From Pseudeuparius sepicola (Eukaryota > Arthropoda > Insecta > Coleoptera > Anthribidae): DNA of 64,000 bases. A program made the position numbers and the translations under genes. This document shows, in pieces, positions 1 through 11,838 of this stretch. Each line of letters starts with the position of its first letter. Position 1 is the stretch's first letter. The DNA lies in the NCBI GenBank assembly GCA_963920635.1, contig OY987304.1, positions 31,000,365 through 31,064,364 on the forward strand. The letters run 5' to 3'. A model generated the notes under the pieces. It worked only from the letters and a program-made list of their open reading frames with translations. It made no database searches and was not told the origin of the DNA.

Positions 1-1115
1 TGTGGTGTGCGACACCCCCACGCCCCTCCCCCATATCTTAACTATAGGTATAAACACAATAAGTATTTCATTACTGTACTAGCAACTAAACTAGAAGCAC
101 AAACAGCTGTATCTATGTATGTGCCACGATTTAGGACTAATCTGCTTATGTTGTGTAATTACAACATAATATACCTACTTCCACAGCTATTCAGTTGAAT
201 TTCTTCATTTTTAGCCACAGTATCATTAACATTTTTCTTATTAATTTTGTGCTCGAGGGTAATTTTTGCCTTAACCGTGCATTATGCATTCATTGTTATG
301 TTCTTTCCTCTACGTATCTCCAATAACATTGTTACCATAATATTTATTCTCTAGTCTACCTAAAACCAGAATATAAGCTATATCATCATCATTAAGCAAT
401 ATTAAAACAATATACTTACAAATCAAATAAACAAACATACCTCTTCATTTCTCCATGTTTTGCTCCCCGTTTTTATTGATAAAATTGACACACCATATCA
501 AAATCTATGCAAGGCAAGTTATCAGGACAAGCTTTTACAAATCTTGTCTTCATTATAAACCGAAAAAATAAAGTATTCACAGCAAGATTCTTTTAAAACT
601 GAGAATATAATTTATGTTTTCGCTGGGGTTATTAACCTTGGTTTCCGCGTTCCGCGGGCGAAAATGAGGTTATAAACGCACAAAGCACAAACCCTGCAAA
701 ATGCGGCGTTGCCGACGATTTTCCTTAAAGAGTTGAGTAATATGTCATCTGTCATATTTTATAGGGGGCATCTAATAAGTTCAGAATGGGATCAGTAAAA
801 TTCAAATATTTCATTGAAATGCTACGAAATTTGATTATTTCTCATCAGGCGCATACAAACTGAATCTAATAATTTGCCTGGGAGTGCTTGGTTATATAAA
901 AAAAGGCGAAATAAGTACTAAGAAAATAGCAGGTACTTATTGAAATTAGGGATCGTGACGTCACATTTCCTACTTTTGCGACCGTTTTTTTCAATTTTTG
1001 AGCAAACTAATGGGAAAAAAAATCTGTTGGTAGGGTTCCGTGATTATCTAGACATGTTTTACAAATTCCAAGTCAAAAAATTATTTTTCATTCCTATAAG
1101 TATACTTGTCCATTG
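1..1115. repeat. Left arm of the outermost inverted repeat
   Basis: This segment is the reverse complement of 59601-60733, at roughly 95% identity by eye in the parts I compared (for example 940-1115 against 59601-59770). The homology stops sharply at 1115 on the inner side. On the outer side it runs into the window edge, so the true end is not visible. I see no convincing coding region; small open frames here look like chance. It may be a long terminal inverted repeat of one large element spanning the window, or one of two independent copies of a family in opposite orientation. Confidence 0.85.
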
Positions 1116-1281
1116 TGGACGTATTGTGCGCTATATATGTCAGAGAAGTTAGCAACAATGTTAAAATATTAATCTGAGTTTCTTCCGGATGGATCCCGCG
1201 CCAGCTTTCGTCCTCCATTCCACGGGACATCCTCAGGGACATCCTCAGGGTGCGACGATCACATTGAGACTGATTGTTCTA

Positions 1282-1715
1282 TTACCTGTGATGGTATTCA
1301 TAGGAAAACGAAAATGGAGGGAACAGGCGAAAATGCGGAAAAAATAATGATATAATATTAAGGTGACTGGTTTTACCGTTTTGCGAAAAACGCGCGCTAA
1401 CAATTATGTAGGATTTCAATGGATCCAAGGATTTTTCTGTGGATGGGATGGGCCAATTCTGATAGGATCTTAGTATCACAAAGCAAGGCTTGGTGTCCCG
1501 TGATAATGTTCGGCAAGTGCAGAATGGCCCGGTTGACGCAACCGTATACAACGTTCATGTTCTTTAACACGCGTTGATACAGTACGTCCCGTTTCTCCAA
1601 TATACACTTGTTCACATGAGCATGGCACACGACATACACCACTCGTACTCAATGGCACAATATCCTTAATCGGTCGGTAATATTGGGATAATTTAGGGAG
1701 CGTGGAAAATCTTGT
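1282..1715 (-). pseudogene. Penelope-like element, C-terminal GIY-YIG fragment
   Basis: Read on the minus strand, the segment encodes the end of a Penelope-like retroelement protein. It starts with a linker (LPKLSQYYRPIKDIVPLS) and continues with a cysteine-containing GIY-YIG endonuclease region: VCRVPCSCEQVYIGETGR, then a TRVKEHER stretch. A frameshift near 1480 moves the frame, after which a typical C-terminus with DTKILSELAHPIHRKILGSIEI follows. In the family this nuclease cuts target DNA for insertion. No reverse transcriptase part is left here, so this is a 5'-truncated dead copy. A second, less truncated copy lies at 18806-20352. Confidence 0.75.
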
Positions 1716-1894
1716 TAGTACCCACTAAGAATAGAACCTTGCAAAAAGTTCCCACAATGTTACATCTACTTACACCATGTAAAGTTGCGTACTAAAGTTT
1801 TGCCAATTTTCCAGGAACATTTCTATGCGAATTTTGCATTTGCAAGATTACCAAAACTTCTTTTTACAACTTTGGTAGCATATTATTAATGTAA

Positions 1895-2340
1895 AGTTCC
1901 TGCAACCTCCCATTCAATTACCTGTGAGATATTACATTGTTAGGCTCTGTGAATGTTGTAGCAACTTTTTTAAATTAATTTTAAGACAACATTTCATAGT
2001 GAAATTCTCGCAACCTCCCATTCATTTACCTGTGAGATGTTACATTGTTAGGCTCTATGAACGTTGTGGCAAATTTTCTAAATTAATTTTGAGACAACAT
2101 TCCACAGTTAAATTCTGGCAACCTGCCATTCATTTACCTGTGAGATATTACGTTGTTAGGCTCTTATGAACGTTTTGGCAACTTTTAAAAATTAATTTTG
2201 AGACAACATTTCTTAGTGAAATTCTCACAGCCTCCCATTCAATTATCTGTGAAATATCACATTGTTTAGGCTCTGTCGATGTTGTGGCAACTTTATTAAA
2301 TTAATTTTGAGATAACTTTCCATAGTAATATTTTGAGAAT
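1895..2340. repeat. Tandem repeat, about 108-bp unit, four copies
   Basis: Four imperfect copies are marked by the landmark CCTCCCATTCAATTACCTGTG at about 1906, 2014, 2122 and 2231, giving steps of 108, 108 and 109 bp. Each copy also holds a GTTAGGCTCTGTGAATGTTG-type segment and an AATTAATTTTGAGACAACAT-type segment. The 81-aa open frame across it is only a by-product of a period divisible by three. Related GTTGCA-rich sequence recurs around 5330-5730. Confidence 0.85.
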
Positions 2341-2839
2341 TTAATATCTATGCGTTGGTACTTTGAAACAATATTAAGTCATATAAACATTTCGGTAATT
2401 TTTTGAAATAAAAGCACGCGTCCTCTAACATTAAACAAAAAACCTCTGTATTTTTATTCTCTTCTTATTGTCTATGCGGACAAAATGCGAGGTTGTCAGA
2501 CCAACGAATTTTTCATAACAAATTCAAATAAGACTAAAATAATTGATTTAACGACTTAATAATATGGTTTTAATTAAGAATACAGGATATCTATACGAAG
2601 CTCTTCTTTCTAAATTGTGGCATTTATACCTATATACTAACCTATAATATAGAAACGCGTAATAAATGGTGTAGGTAATTTCCCTCAAATAACCTAACAA
2701 TACAATAATATAAATAAAATGACTCTAGTGATTTGGCACCAGTGGTATGTGGCAATAAAGACGTTTAAACAGCAAGACTTTATTATATTTTTTGTGATAA
2801 CTTGCAAATAGAGTAATTTCTGGAGAAATCTGGCAACAG
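2341..2839. other. AT-rich stretch, no feature recognised
   Basis: I see no open frame with protein character, no repeat pair inside the window and no RNA gene here. Confidence 0.5.
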
Positions 2840-3021
2840 CCTGCGCGCGTTTTCGGCGGTTGCGGTCTAGAGGTCGCGCCGGTCGCCGACGCCGAATCCT
2901 CGAACGTTCGAGAAGAGAGAAGAGACACCAATCCCATGACGCCATCGCCATTATTTTTGTATTAGGTATGTTTCGTTTGTGTGTGGGAATAATAGTTTAT
3001 AGTTTAGTGTTCCCTTCCACA
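2840..3021 (+). promoter_or_regulatory. CpG-rich promoter or 5' leader-like block
   Basis: The block at 2840-2945 is clearly richer in G+C and CpG than its surroundings (GCGCGCGTTTTCGGCGG and similar). It is followed by a leader that ends in an ATG at 3022 with a splice donor 21 bases later. It could drive the putative two-exon gene starting at 3022. There is no experimental support; similar CpG-rich blocks in this window precede the THAP gene and lie upstream of the CACTA genes. Confidence 0.35.
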
Positions 3022-4621
3022 ATGGCAATCACCGACGACAAGGTAAGCTGCTTGAACTACCTGTATACCTAGAGAACATAATTTATATTGTTCAGGTGGC
3101 ACAGTTCGATAGTTGGATTTTTATTTATTTATTCCAATGACGTCAGAACCTATAGACAGGTTTGTTTTGATAAACGCTTGATGCCCAGAACTAACCACAA
3201 TCTAAGCGCTCCATTAAATTATTCCGAAAATGTCGCGAGATTGTCAGAAATTGCCCCTTTTTGTCGAGCCGTAGCGAACTTATTTCGACTCTGGGCTCGG
3301 AGGCTGGCGTCGTTAGACCATCCCCCGAGTCCCGAGTCTTCAGGTGAGGTTCCGATGCTTCCGGTGCCCCCAAACAAGAAAAAACATGCGATTTTAAAAG
3401 GGGGTTGCCGACAGCGAAAGTGACGTTAGATTTCGTATTTTTTTAAGTTGTAGGTATAGCATAAAATCTAATAACATTTTACCTGTCAAAAATTTAGTAC
3501 AAACATCTCTGTCTTCATTTTAATCATAAGATCTTAAAAGCATATGCAATGGAATTATTATTTTTCCCAAGATTTTCATAACCTATAAAACAAAACACTG
3601 CTTGTAAGATCTTATGATTAAAATGAAGACAGATAGGTATGTTTGTACTAAAATTTTGCCAAGTAAAATGTTACTAGATTTTATGCTATAGGTACAACTT
3701 AAAAAAAATACGAAATCTAACGTCACTTTCGCTGTCGGCAACCCCTTCTTAAGAGGGGGTTGCCGACAGCGAGAAGTGACGTTAGATTTCGTATTTTTTA
3801 TGTTGTATAGCATAAAATCTAATAACATTTTACCTGGCAAAAATTTAGTACAAACATCTCGGTCTTCATTTTAATCATAAGATCTTAAAAGCATATGCAC
3901 TGGAATTATTATTTTCCCCAAGGTTTTCATAACCTATAAAACAAAACACTGCTTGTAAGATCTTATGATTAAAATGAAGAATTTTTGCCAGTTAAAATTT
4001 TTTTTAGATTTTATGCTATACAACTTAAAAAAATACGAAATCTAACGTCACTTTCGCTGTCGGCAACCCCCTCTTAAGTGTGATTCTGGAGGAACTATAA
4101 CCGGAAATCACCGGGTGTATAGTTGGTTGATGGTTGACTTTCTGTCTTTGTTTGTAGCATGTTTTTAGAGTAGTATGGATATATTTAATCTTGGAGTCAA
4201 AATAAAGGGCATTTTAACAATGGGTCACCACGTCTATAGGTTTTGCATTTATTAAGTAAGTACTTAAACAATTTATTACGTCACTATTTAATTTTTGATA
4301 TTTGAAAGAATAATAAATTAATTTCACTCATTGGTGTTTGGTAAAATTTACTAAAGATTTTCACACAGTAAAATAGTTTTCAAATATCAAATTTTGCCAC
4401 GATTTTATAACACATTTTTGGTGATATTTTTTCTCTCTTGTTTTCCCATATAGGTACCCTACCTCACGAGCTGCAAGCACAACAGCAAGGACAAGACCTG
4501 TGAAGAGCACACTGCACGTTGCACATTGGTTTTGGTCGAGGGAAAACATCAGGAAAACCGAAGCAAACCAAGCAAAGAAGATCCTGCTAAGCCTGCTGAC
4601 AGCTCAAACCAAAGAAGGAGG
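3022..4621 (+). CDS. Putative spliced small protein, first two exons only
   Basis: Exon 1 would be 3022-3042, encoding MAITDDK and ending at the donor AAG|GTAAGC. Exon 2 would be 4454-4621, after a good pyrimidine tract and the acceptor ATATAG, with donor AGG|GTAACA. The two join in phase 0. Exon 2 is open for 56 codons in a locally GC-richer stretch and encodes a lysine, cysteine and serine-rich peptide (YLTSCKHNSKDKTCEEH near its start, then SKPSKEDPAKPADSSNQRRR). I cannot find a convincing third exon. I do not recognise the protein. Two foldback copies sit in the intron. It may be a gene fragment carried by a transposon, or chance. Confidence 0.3.
3395..3749. mobile_element. Foldback MITE, copy 1
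   Basis: The ends are near-perfect inverted repeats (GGGGGTTGCCGACAGCGAAAG.. and its complement). Inverted homology continues through TGACGTTAGATTTCGTA, CATAAAATCTA and TTCATTTTAATCATAAGATC almost to the centre, so the single strand can fold into one long hairpin. It has no coding capacity. Confidence 0.85.
3750..4077. mobile_element. Foldback MITE, copy 2, directly adjacent
   Basis: This is a second copy of the same hairpin element, starting AGAGGGGGTTGCCGACAGCG and ending CGCTGTCGGCAACCCCCTCT. It abuts copy 1 head to tail. Its right arm is shortened inside (the segment matching ATGAAGACAG is partly missing). Adjacent copies suggest duplication at one site or unequal exchange rather than two chance insertions. 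Confidence 0.85.
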
Positions 4622-4870
4622 GTAACACTCTTTTATTATTATAAAAATCTCCAAAATGTTACAGTTTTAAAATTCCCACGATCAACTTGAGGTCATTGAT
4701 ATATATTTTTTTTATATTTCTCGTACTCAATTAACAACCACTGCTTATTGTGTGATAAATTTTTAAATATACTTGTTAAAATTTGTGTGTGTGTTATTTC
4801 TTGCAAAAAAGGTGACTCAATCTAAGGCCGCTAGCCAGAGCTAAAAATTTGACGTGTTTGTTGTTGCAGT

Positions 4871-4997
4871 TTGAGGGTCAATTCAGAATCAGTTTGAAAC
4901 TAATAACTGCCAACGTGATTGGTAAATTTATATTTTAGCTTCCTTTGAACCGATCACATTGGCAGTTGCTAGTTCCGAACTGGTTCTGAATTGATCC
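4871..4997. repeat. Short foldback element
   Basis: The sequence TCAATTCAGAATCAGTTTGA and the following CTGCCAACGTGATTGGT are repeated in inverted form (ACCGATCACATTGGCAG .. CTGGTTCTGAATTGA) about 60 bases later. It looks like a small MITE of about 125 bp. Confidence 0.7.
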
Positions 4998-5084
4998 GCG
5001 AACACAGCTATTTTTTAACAAATATTTTGGAAAATACGAGTATAAGCGATATTACAATAGATCTTCTTTAATAACGGCTGTATT

Positions 5085-5320
5085 TATATATCAATGAAGT
5101 AAAATAACGGGTATTTCAGTCAAAATCATGTGTTATTTTTATTCTTTACAATGAACCAAGCTTTCGGCCATATTTTTGGCCTTCGTCAGGGCTAAAATAG
5201 TGTTTGATATATTATTGAGTAAGAGTTATTTATTTATTTATTTATAGTAAGTATATAAATAACTCTTACTCAATAATATATTTTAATAAAATACCCGTTA
5301 TTTCACTTCATTGATAAGCG
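5085..5320 (-). repeat. Foldback with Penelope-type terminal motif
   Basis: Two nested inverted repeats: TATCAATGAAGTAAAATAACGG at 5090 pairs with 5290-5318, and ATATTATTGAGTAAGAGTTA pairs with the segment ending near 5283. On the minus strand it contains CCTGACGAAGGCC..GGCCGAAAGC, the terminal motif commonly seen in Penelope-like elements and resembling a decayed hammerhead core (CUGA..GAAA around a GC stem). I read it as a remnant of a Penelope-type LTR. Confidence 0.45.
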
Positions 5321-6420
5321 ATATTCTTGGAAAGTTTCTTGTTTCAACCATTTCCCCACAAAGTTGCATGAACTTGGTAAGTAGGTATATTTCTGGGGAA
5401 GTTCCTAGAAGGTTGCATACACCTGGTAAGCATGATTTTTACGAATTTGCCAGGAAGTTGCATAAAGCTCGCTGGAACTCACCCAAGACATTTCTTGGCG
5501 AGTCTACTAAACTTTATTGCAATGTTGCTAGAACATTACAAGACGTATCGCTGGAACATTTTAGAAAGCTCCTGTTGTAATGCAACTTTACATTGCAATG
5601 TTTTGATTCTAACTTCTAACTTTGCTGAAATGTTTAGAATAGCTCCCAGTGCCACTGTAAGCAACGTTACACTTTTCTTTGGATTGTTCTTGCAACTTTG
5701 TGGAAACTTATATTTTCTTAGTGGGTATGAGTATGTGATGTCGATTTAGAATACTATGATAAGAAAATTATTGTTGATTGTTGGCAAGTAGAACATTAGT
5801 AAGATGCTTCAGTCCTCTATCAAGATTATCAGGATCGGAGAGAGATAAACTAAGGTACCTATTTCTGTATGGTTTGGTTTCCGGTAGACCGAGTCTCCTA
5901 GAGAACCATCCATCCTCCGTGAGACCAACACATCCAGGAAAGGAAGAAAACCGCCATTTTCATATTTTTTTATTATCTTGACTACTTAACAAGTTACAGC
6001 GCATGTATTAAATTTGGCAGTTTTGTCCAATTCTTGTCGATTAATTAGAAACACGTTGTTTGTCAGCGATTTGCATTATGTGAAACACATTTCCCATATA
6101 CCTAAATATACAGGTATTGTAGGTATGTGTCATTTCCTCACCACCCAAAAGGTAGAATATTTGACGTTTTTTTTACATTATGTCGTAACTCACGATCTGA
6201 GCTATCGAACGCACCACCACCGATTTTTCTGTAAAAAAAAATAGCCGAGATATGAGTGAGCCACTTATCTATATAAGCCCCCTGTGGAAATCTATACCTA
6301 TAGGCCAGAAACAAATAGACAAAAAATGATTTTTTTAGAAGCAATGCGCAACGCAGCTGCGAATATTTCAAATTTACCATGATTGCTTCGACCGAAACAT
6401 ACGTAGCATAGGTAATAGGT
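5321..6420. other. No gene recognised; GTTGCA-rich decayed repeat
   Basis: The part 5330-5730 has loosely repeated AGTTGCATxxxCCTGG and TTGCTGGAACATT-like motifs related to the 108-bp repeat at 1895-2340. The open frames at 5311-5749 have no protein-like features. The rest shows nothing I can name. Confidence 0.4.
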
Positions 6421-6421
6421 A

Positions 6422-7216
6422 GAGGGGAACGTGGGGGAATATCGACCGCGGGGTAATATCGACCTCATTCAAATCTACGTTGTTTGGCGCCGTAAGATGC
6501 CAGCGCCCCCTTCCACCGTTAGTAAGCTTCGGTTGAAAGTGTCAGCCATGTCTAGTTCGGAAATTCCACTCGCCATGTAGACTGAGTTGTGAAATATCTG
6601 GAATTGTTATATTTCTTATAATATTTCCACTGTTTTTGATAAGGTAAGGAGTGATTTCTATTCTATATATTCTAGCCATTAAGTTATTATTAGGTGCAAT
6701 AGTCAATTAGGTCGCTATGGCCTTAAATTCCGCTGATTATTTTCATGTTTTTCTAATCTGTTTAATTTTGAGGTTATCCGTAGGCTTTAGGGTAATGTCG
6801 ATCAGATCGGTTGATATTACCCGCTTGATCGATATTACCCGCAGCGATAATTGTCACACTTAATTATCTCCTGTAGTATGCTAAATAAATGTGTTTTGAA
6901 CAATTTCCGTTTTTTTTTTACAATTTGTAATGACCCAGATTTCGAAACCTTAAAATAGCCACAATTTTATATTTGGCCGATATTACCTGCAGTGATGGTC
7001 GATATTACCCTACTGATCGATATTAACCGATTTTTTTACATTATTTTAAAAATGATATTAGAAAGAAAGTATTGCATTTGTATAAAATTTTCAATGTTGA
7101 TCTCAAAGAACAGTTCATATACTGGCTCTTGTGAAATTTTCGGGCATTTGTAGCAATAAGTATATTAGAAATTTGCAATAGTTCTTAGATAGTCGATATT
7201 CCCCCACGTTCCCCTA
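6422..7216. mobile_element. MITE with subterminal GATATTACCC motifs
   Basis: The ends are a perfect 24-bp inverted repeat (AGGGGAACGTGGGGGAATAT.. and its complement ending 7216). Inside, the word (C)GATATTACCC or its complement GGGTAATATCG occurs about eight times in three clusters near each end and in the middle (6450, 6790-6845, 6975-7030). Such clusters are typical of transposase-binding subterminal repeats. There is no open frame of note. The target duplication is not obvious. Confidence 0.8.
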
Positions 7217-7803
7217 GGCGTTGAGTGAACGGTATAGGTTACAATAAAAAATTGGAAAACCCCCAACAGCCAAACTCCCGCAATCCATCACCAGCCGTCC
7301 AGATCCCGGCGTAGCGAAATTGGAGGCCGAATATACGACCTCAACGATAAAAGCGATTCGTTTTCTCACTTTTTAACATGTTCCCGCTCTGCCCCCCATT
7401 AGGATAATAAAATCGGGAGGAGGTCATTGTCACAAGCGCGAAGGGTGGCCTTGAGGGTTGTTTGTGTCTCCCTATGGTATTCTGGTCACTTCAAGACTAG
7501 TTATAATAACATAGAAATATGCGGGTTCAAAAACACGTCACCAAAGCCTCAGGGGTGTTACATGTGAAGAATTTGGAAGCTATAGGCCTTTGAAAGCCAA
7601 GCATAGGTTGCCGATAGATAAATTGATTGTATAAATCATGCAAAAATTCGCAAAAATTTTCCAATACATATATTATGTAGATATTTAGAGTACAGGGTTA
7701 TCAAACGAAAAGGCTCACCGAATCGAATCCTATATAGGGTATTTTTTATTTTTGACTTCAGCAAAAAGTTCAATATAAAAGTTGAACAACACAATTTTAT
7801 ATA
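7217..7803. other. No feature recognised
   Basis: This is a moderately GC-rich start (7260-7480) followed by AT-rich DNA. I see neither a coding frame nor a repeat partner in the window. Confidence 0.4.
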
Positions 7804-8412
7804 CAGAGTGTCTCACTTAAGAGTGAAACAACCTTATAACTTCTTTCATTTTTAACCGACCAGAACGAAATTTTTACCAAAGGTAGATGGCATTGTGGCC
7901 TACTTATTTCCAAAAAATTAGTTGCCTACTCCAAAGCCACCTGCGATGTCACAATCGAGGCTAAAAATCCGAAAATCATATTAGGCATATTTATTTAAAA
8001 AAAATACTAAAGGAAGTTGTTCAGAATCGATCCAGGACCCCAAATCTAAAATATGGTTAAAATCTAAAAAAAATAAAGGCCAAAAATAGCGATTCAAGAA
8101 TATTCTGCGTTTAGAAAAGTGTGCCATGGAAGTTTTGAAGGCTAGTTGTTTTCAAAAAGTAATAATTTCAAAATAAAATTAAAAGCTACAAATTTATTTT
8201 TTTTAATTTTTATTAATTTTTTTTTAATTTAATATTTTTTGATTTTGACAAAATTTTGGATTTATGGTTCTGGATGGATTCTGAACAACTTTTTTAGTAT
8301 TTTTTTTTAAAAAGCCTACAAATATGATGACGGATTTTTAGCTTCGATTCTGGTCGGTTAAAAATTATTAAAGAAGTTATAAGGTTGTTTCCCTCTTAAG
8401 TGAGACACTCTG
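7804..8412. mobile_element. TA-flanked foldback element (CAGAGTGTCTCAC ends)
   Basis: The left end TA|CAGAGTGTCTCACTTAAGAG is mirrored at the right end ..GTGAGACACTCTG|TA. Inverted homology extends inward through AACCTTATAACTTCTTT and TTTTTAACCGACCAGAA and beyond. TA on both sides fits a Tc1/mariner-type target duplication, so this is probably a non-autonomous member of that superfamily. Confidence 0.8.
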
Positions 8413-9039
8413 TATAACTTTTTAAAGGTTTTCTCTCAGATATTCTGTAATAAAAAAAAAAACAGTTACATTTTTTAAATAGGCATCAGTGCTAAAACTG
8501 ACACAGAAATTGTTGTTTAGAGTAGAGATCATAAAAGTTGCTCTAAATATAAAATGGTAAAAAATAACATATTAAAATAAAAATTTCCAAGTGCTCATAT
8601 TAAAAAAGCAGAATATAATATTTTATATTATTGTCAAGTAGCTAGGTACCTGCCGATGCCACGAGGCCTGGCCTGGCCGATACATAAGCCCAGGGCTGGC
8701 GATGGTTTGGGAGTTCAAAACCCCCACATTGAGAAAAAAGAGGGAAAACTACACCATATTATGTTGGGATTTTGTAATTTCCTATACCTTGGTTTTTACC
8801 ACAAAAATTCAATTTCAATAATTGTTTTCATTTGCGACTTCCCCCTAGAGCACTAACTCGGGAAATACCGTAACGGCCCCGCATGATACTAAACATTATA
8901 ATTATTTGAAATAACAAAAAATGCAGATTTTAAATACAGGATGACTTTTTTAGGACACCACAGCGATTTTCTCGTTCATTCTATGGTCAACTTGTCGCGC
9001 GATATAAAAAACCTCAAATTGGGAAAAACTATTAGTGTA
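8413..9039. other. No feature recognised
   Basis: AT-rich DNA with a short GC-richer patch at 8650-8710. The 66-aa open frame there has no features of a real protein. Confidence 0.4.
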
Positions 9040-9784
9040 CAGGGTGTCCCATTTTGAGTGTTTTTGGGTGTTTTTCTCAAAAATCTCGGTTATTATTAAA
9101 GCTAGAGGGTTGCGGTTTTCACGTCACTGTACTACTTTTTTGAGAGGAATTTGGTGGACCTATCAGATTTTAGATAGGTTTTATAGTTTTCGCGCATTGG
9201 CGCAGGACTGAAATTTTCGATTTTTTGGAAACCTCTCTCCTGACTAAAACTTATATAAGTATATCGACAAATTTAGTCAACTATTTTTTATAGATTTTTT
9301 TGGCGTAGAATCGAATGGAATAATTAGTTTTTTGGTAGCGTTAATAGTTTTTGAGATATGAACCAAAGTTATATATTTGTTTTAATGGAAACCATAGTTC
9401 ATATCTCAAAAACTATTAAAGTTAACTACCAAAGTTATATATTTGTTTTAATGGAAACCATAGTTCATATCTCAAAAACTATTAACGCTACCAAAAATCT
9501 AATTATTCCATTCGATTCTACGCCAAAAAATCTATAAAAATAGTTGACTAAATTTGTCGATATATACATATAAGTTGTAGCCAGGAGAGAGGTTTCCAAA
9601 AAATCGAAAATTTCAGTCCTGCGCCAATGCGCGGAAACTATAAAACTTATCTAAAATCTGATTGGTCCACCAAATTCCTCCCAAAAAAGTAGTACAGTGA
9701 CGTGAAAACCGCAACCCTCTAGCTTTAATAATAACCGAGATTTTTGAGAAAAACACCCAAAAACACCCAAAATGGGACACCCTG
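9040..9784. mobile_element. TA-flanked foldback, CAGGGTGTCCCA family, copy 1
   Basis: The ends TA|CAGGGTGTCCCATTTTG and CAAAATGGGACACCCTG|TA are mirrored, and almost the whole 745 bp folds on itself. The centre carries a short duplicated segment (CCAAAGTTATATATTTG twice near 9365 and 9427). A close copy lies at 21816-22483, so the family is recently active or was recently duplicated. Confidence 0.9.
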
Positions 9785-9869
9785 TACGTGCATATTCATT
9801 TTATGTAGTGACGGCGTCCAGAAATGAGCTTGCACAAATAAGAAAATAAATTGTAAAGAAAATAAATCG

Positions 9870-9901
<32 letters not shown>

Positions 9902-9904
<3 letters not shown>

Positions 9905-11838
9905 TGTGACCCATTTGTTTTGGGGTCAGTCTGTAAAAAGTGTATCAATCGTGCGATTTGGCTGATTTTTTTTTTAAATTGTAGAGCTCGATGAACTGCA
10001 CATTTTGAACAAAAATTGCCTGGTTCGCATAAAATCCAAAGCCTACTATGACCGTTTTTATGAGCAAAATTTTAAGAAACCATATTAGCGTTTTTTTTTG
10101 AAAAAATCTGTGTGCGCCAATGGACTGAGCACCCCTCGAAATGGGTATGTACAAAATTTCATCAAAATATTTCAAGTAATAACGATTTTGTAGAAAAATT
10201 AAAAATGCAGCCAAGGTACGTCTTTATTTTCAAAAATTCAAAGTTGGCCATGGAAAATAATTGAATTGTAATAATACAACCTTATGCTTATAAACACAAA
10301 ACATAAAAACAATTAAAATTATAAAATTTTTGTAACTTCTACCAAGCCTCCATTTTCTACAATGCATTTGTCGTTCCTCTTGCGTACATTCAAAATTACA
10401 TTTCGTATTTGCTGTGGAGTAATTTCCTCACAACTACGGTTTATCCTAGCTTGCAGTTCTTGTAAATTATGGGGTCTTGACTTATAAACATTTTGCTTAA
10501 GTGTACCCCAAAGAAAAAAATCTAAAGGAGTTAAGTCCGGAGATCTCGGTGGCCACTCACAGAAAGGACTATTTCGCCCTATCCAACAGTTTTCAAAATT
10601 ATTATCTAGCCAGTTTCTGATTAAACGAGCATTATGAATAGGACTGCCATCTAACTGTAACTTTAAATTTAAACGGTATCTTAATGGTAACTCATCTAAA
10701 GCATTTCTAAATTCAATTTCTAGAAAATTCAAGAAGCCAGCCGCATTCAAATTCCCTTCAAAGAAAAATGGGCCAATTATTCTGTCGCGTAGTATTCCAC
10801 ACCAAACGTTAATTTTTTGTGAATATTGTCTCCTTGCATTTATTATAAACTCTGGATTTTCAGCTGACCAGTGACGGCAGTTTTGACTTGATACTACACC
10901 ATTTGTAGTAAACGTGGCTTCGTCGGTGAATAAAATTTCATTTAAAAAGTTGCCATTATGGAGATATTCACCTTGCAGCCAATAGCAAAATTCTAATCTT
11001 CTCTCCTCATCTCCTGGTTCCAGGGTGTGCAAAAATTTTGGCTTAAACGGTTTTATTTTGTTTTGTCTCAAACATCTCCTTATACTCTCTCTGGGTATAT
11101 GAAGGTCTAAACTAGCCGTTCGAACACTATTTCGAGGATTGTCACTAAAGTATTGCAGAATTTGATTGTTATTTTCAACAAGTCCACGGCGTCCATTTTG
11201 CCTAGTTTTTAATAAATTTTTAGAAATCGATCCAGTTTCATCAAAAATATTGTTTATACGTTGTACAGTACTTCGACTCACTGATCTACCTGGGTGTCTA
11301 TTGTTAAATTCGGCCGCAGCTTCTGCTGCCGAGCGCTCGTTGTCGCCCACGAGTCGAACAATTTCTATTTTGTCTCTTATGCTTAAATATTCCATAATTA
11401 TGATAATTAATTGTATTGAGCACAAACAATTTCTGAACTCAATTTAGACAGTTTGACACTTAATAAAAGTAAACAATTCAATTATTTTCCATGGCCAACT
11501 TTGAATTTTTGAAAATAAAGACGTACCTTGGCTGCATTTTTAATTTTTCTACAAAATCGTTATTACTTGAAATATTTTGATGAAATTTTGTACATACCCA
11601 TTTCGAGGGGTGCTCAATCCATTGGCGCACACAGATTTTTTCAAAAAAAAACGCTAATATGGTTTCTTAAAATTTTGCTCATAAAAACGGTCATAGTAGG
11701 CTTTGGATTTTATGCGAACCAGGCAATTTTTGTTCAAAATGTGCAGTTCATCGAGCTCTACAATTTAAAAAAAAAAATCAGCCAAATCGCACGATTGAGA
11801 CACTTTTTACAGACTGACCCCAAAACAAATGGGTCACA

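Noticed and set aside
1282..1551. 89-aa frame overlapping the Penelope fragment
   Set aside because: It is a different frame over the same GIY-YIG remnant; only the frame with cysteine pair and YIGETGR is protein-like.
9945..10214. 89-aa and 120-aa frames at 9945-10214 and 11528-11890 with identical sequence
   Set aside because: They are the same terminal inverted repeat of the Tc1/mariner-type element read from both ends.
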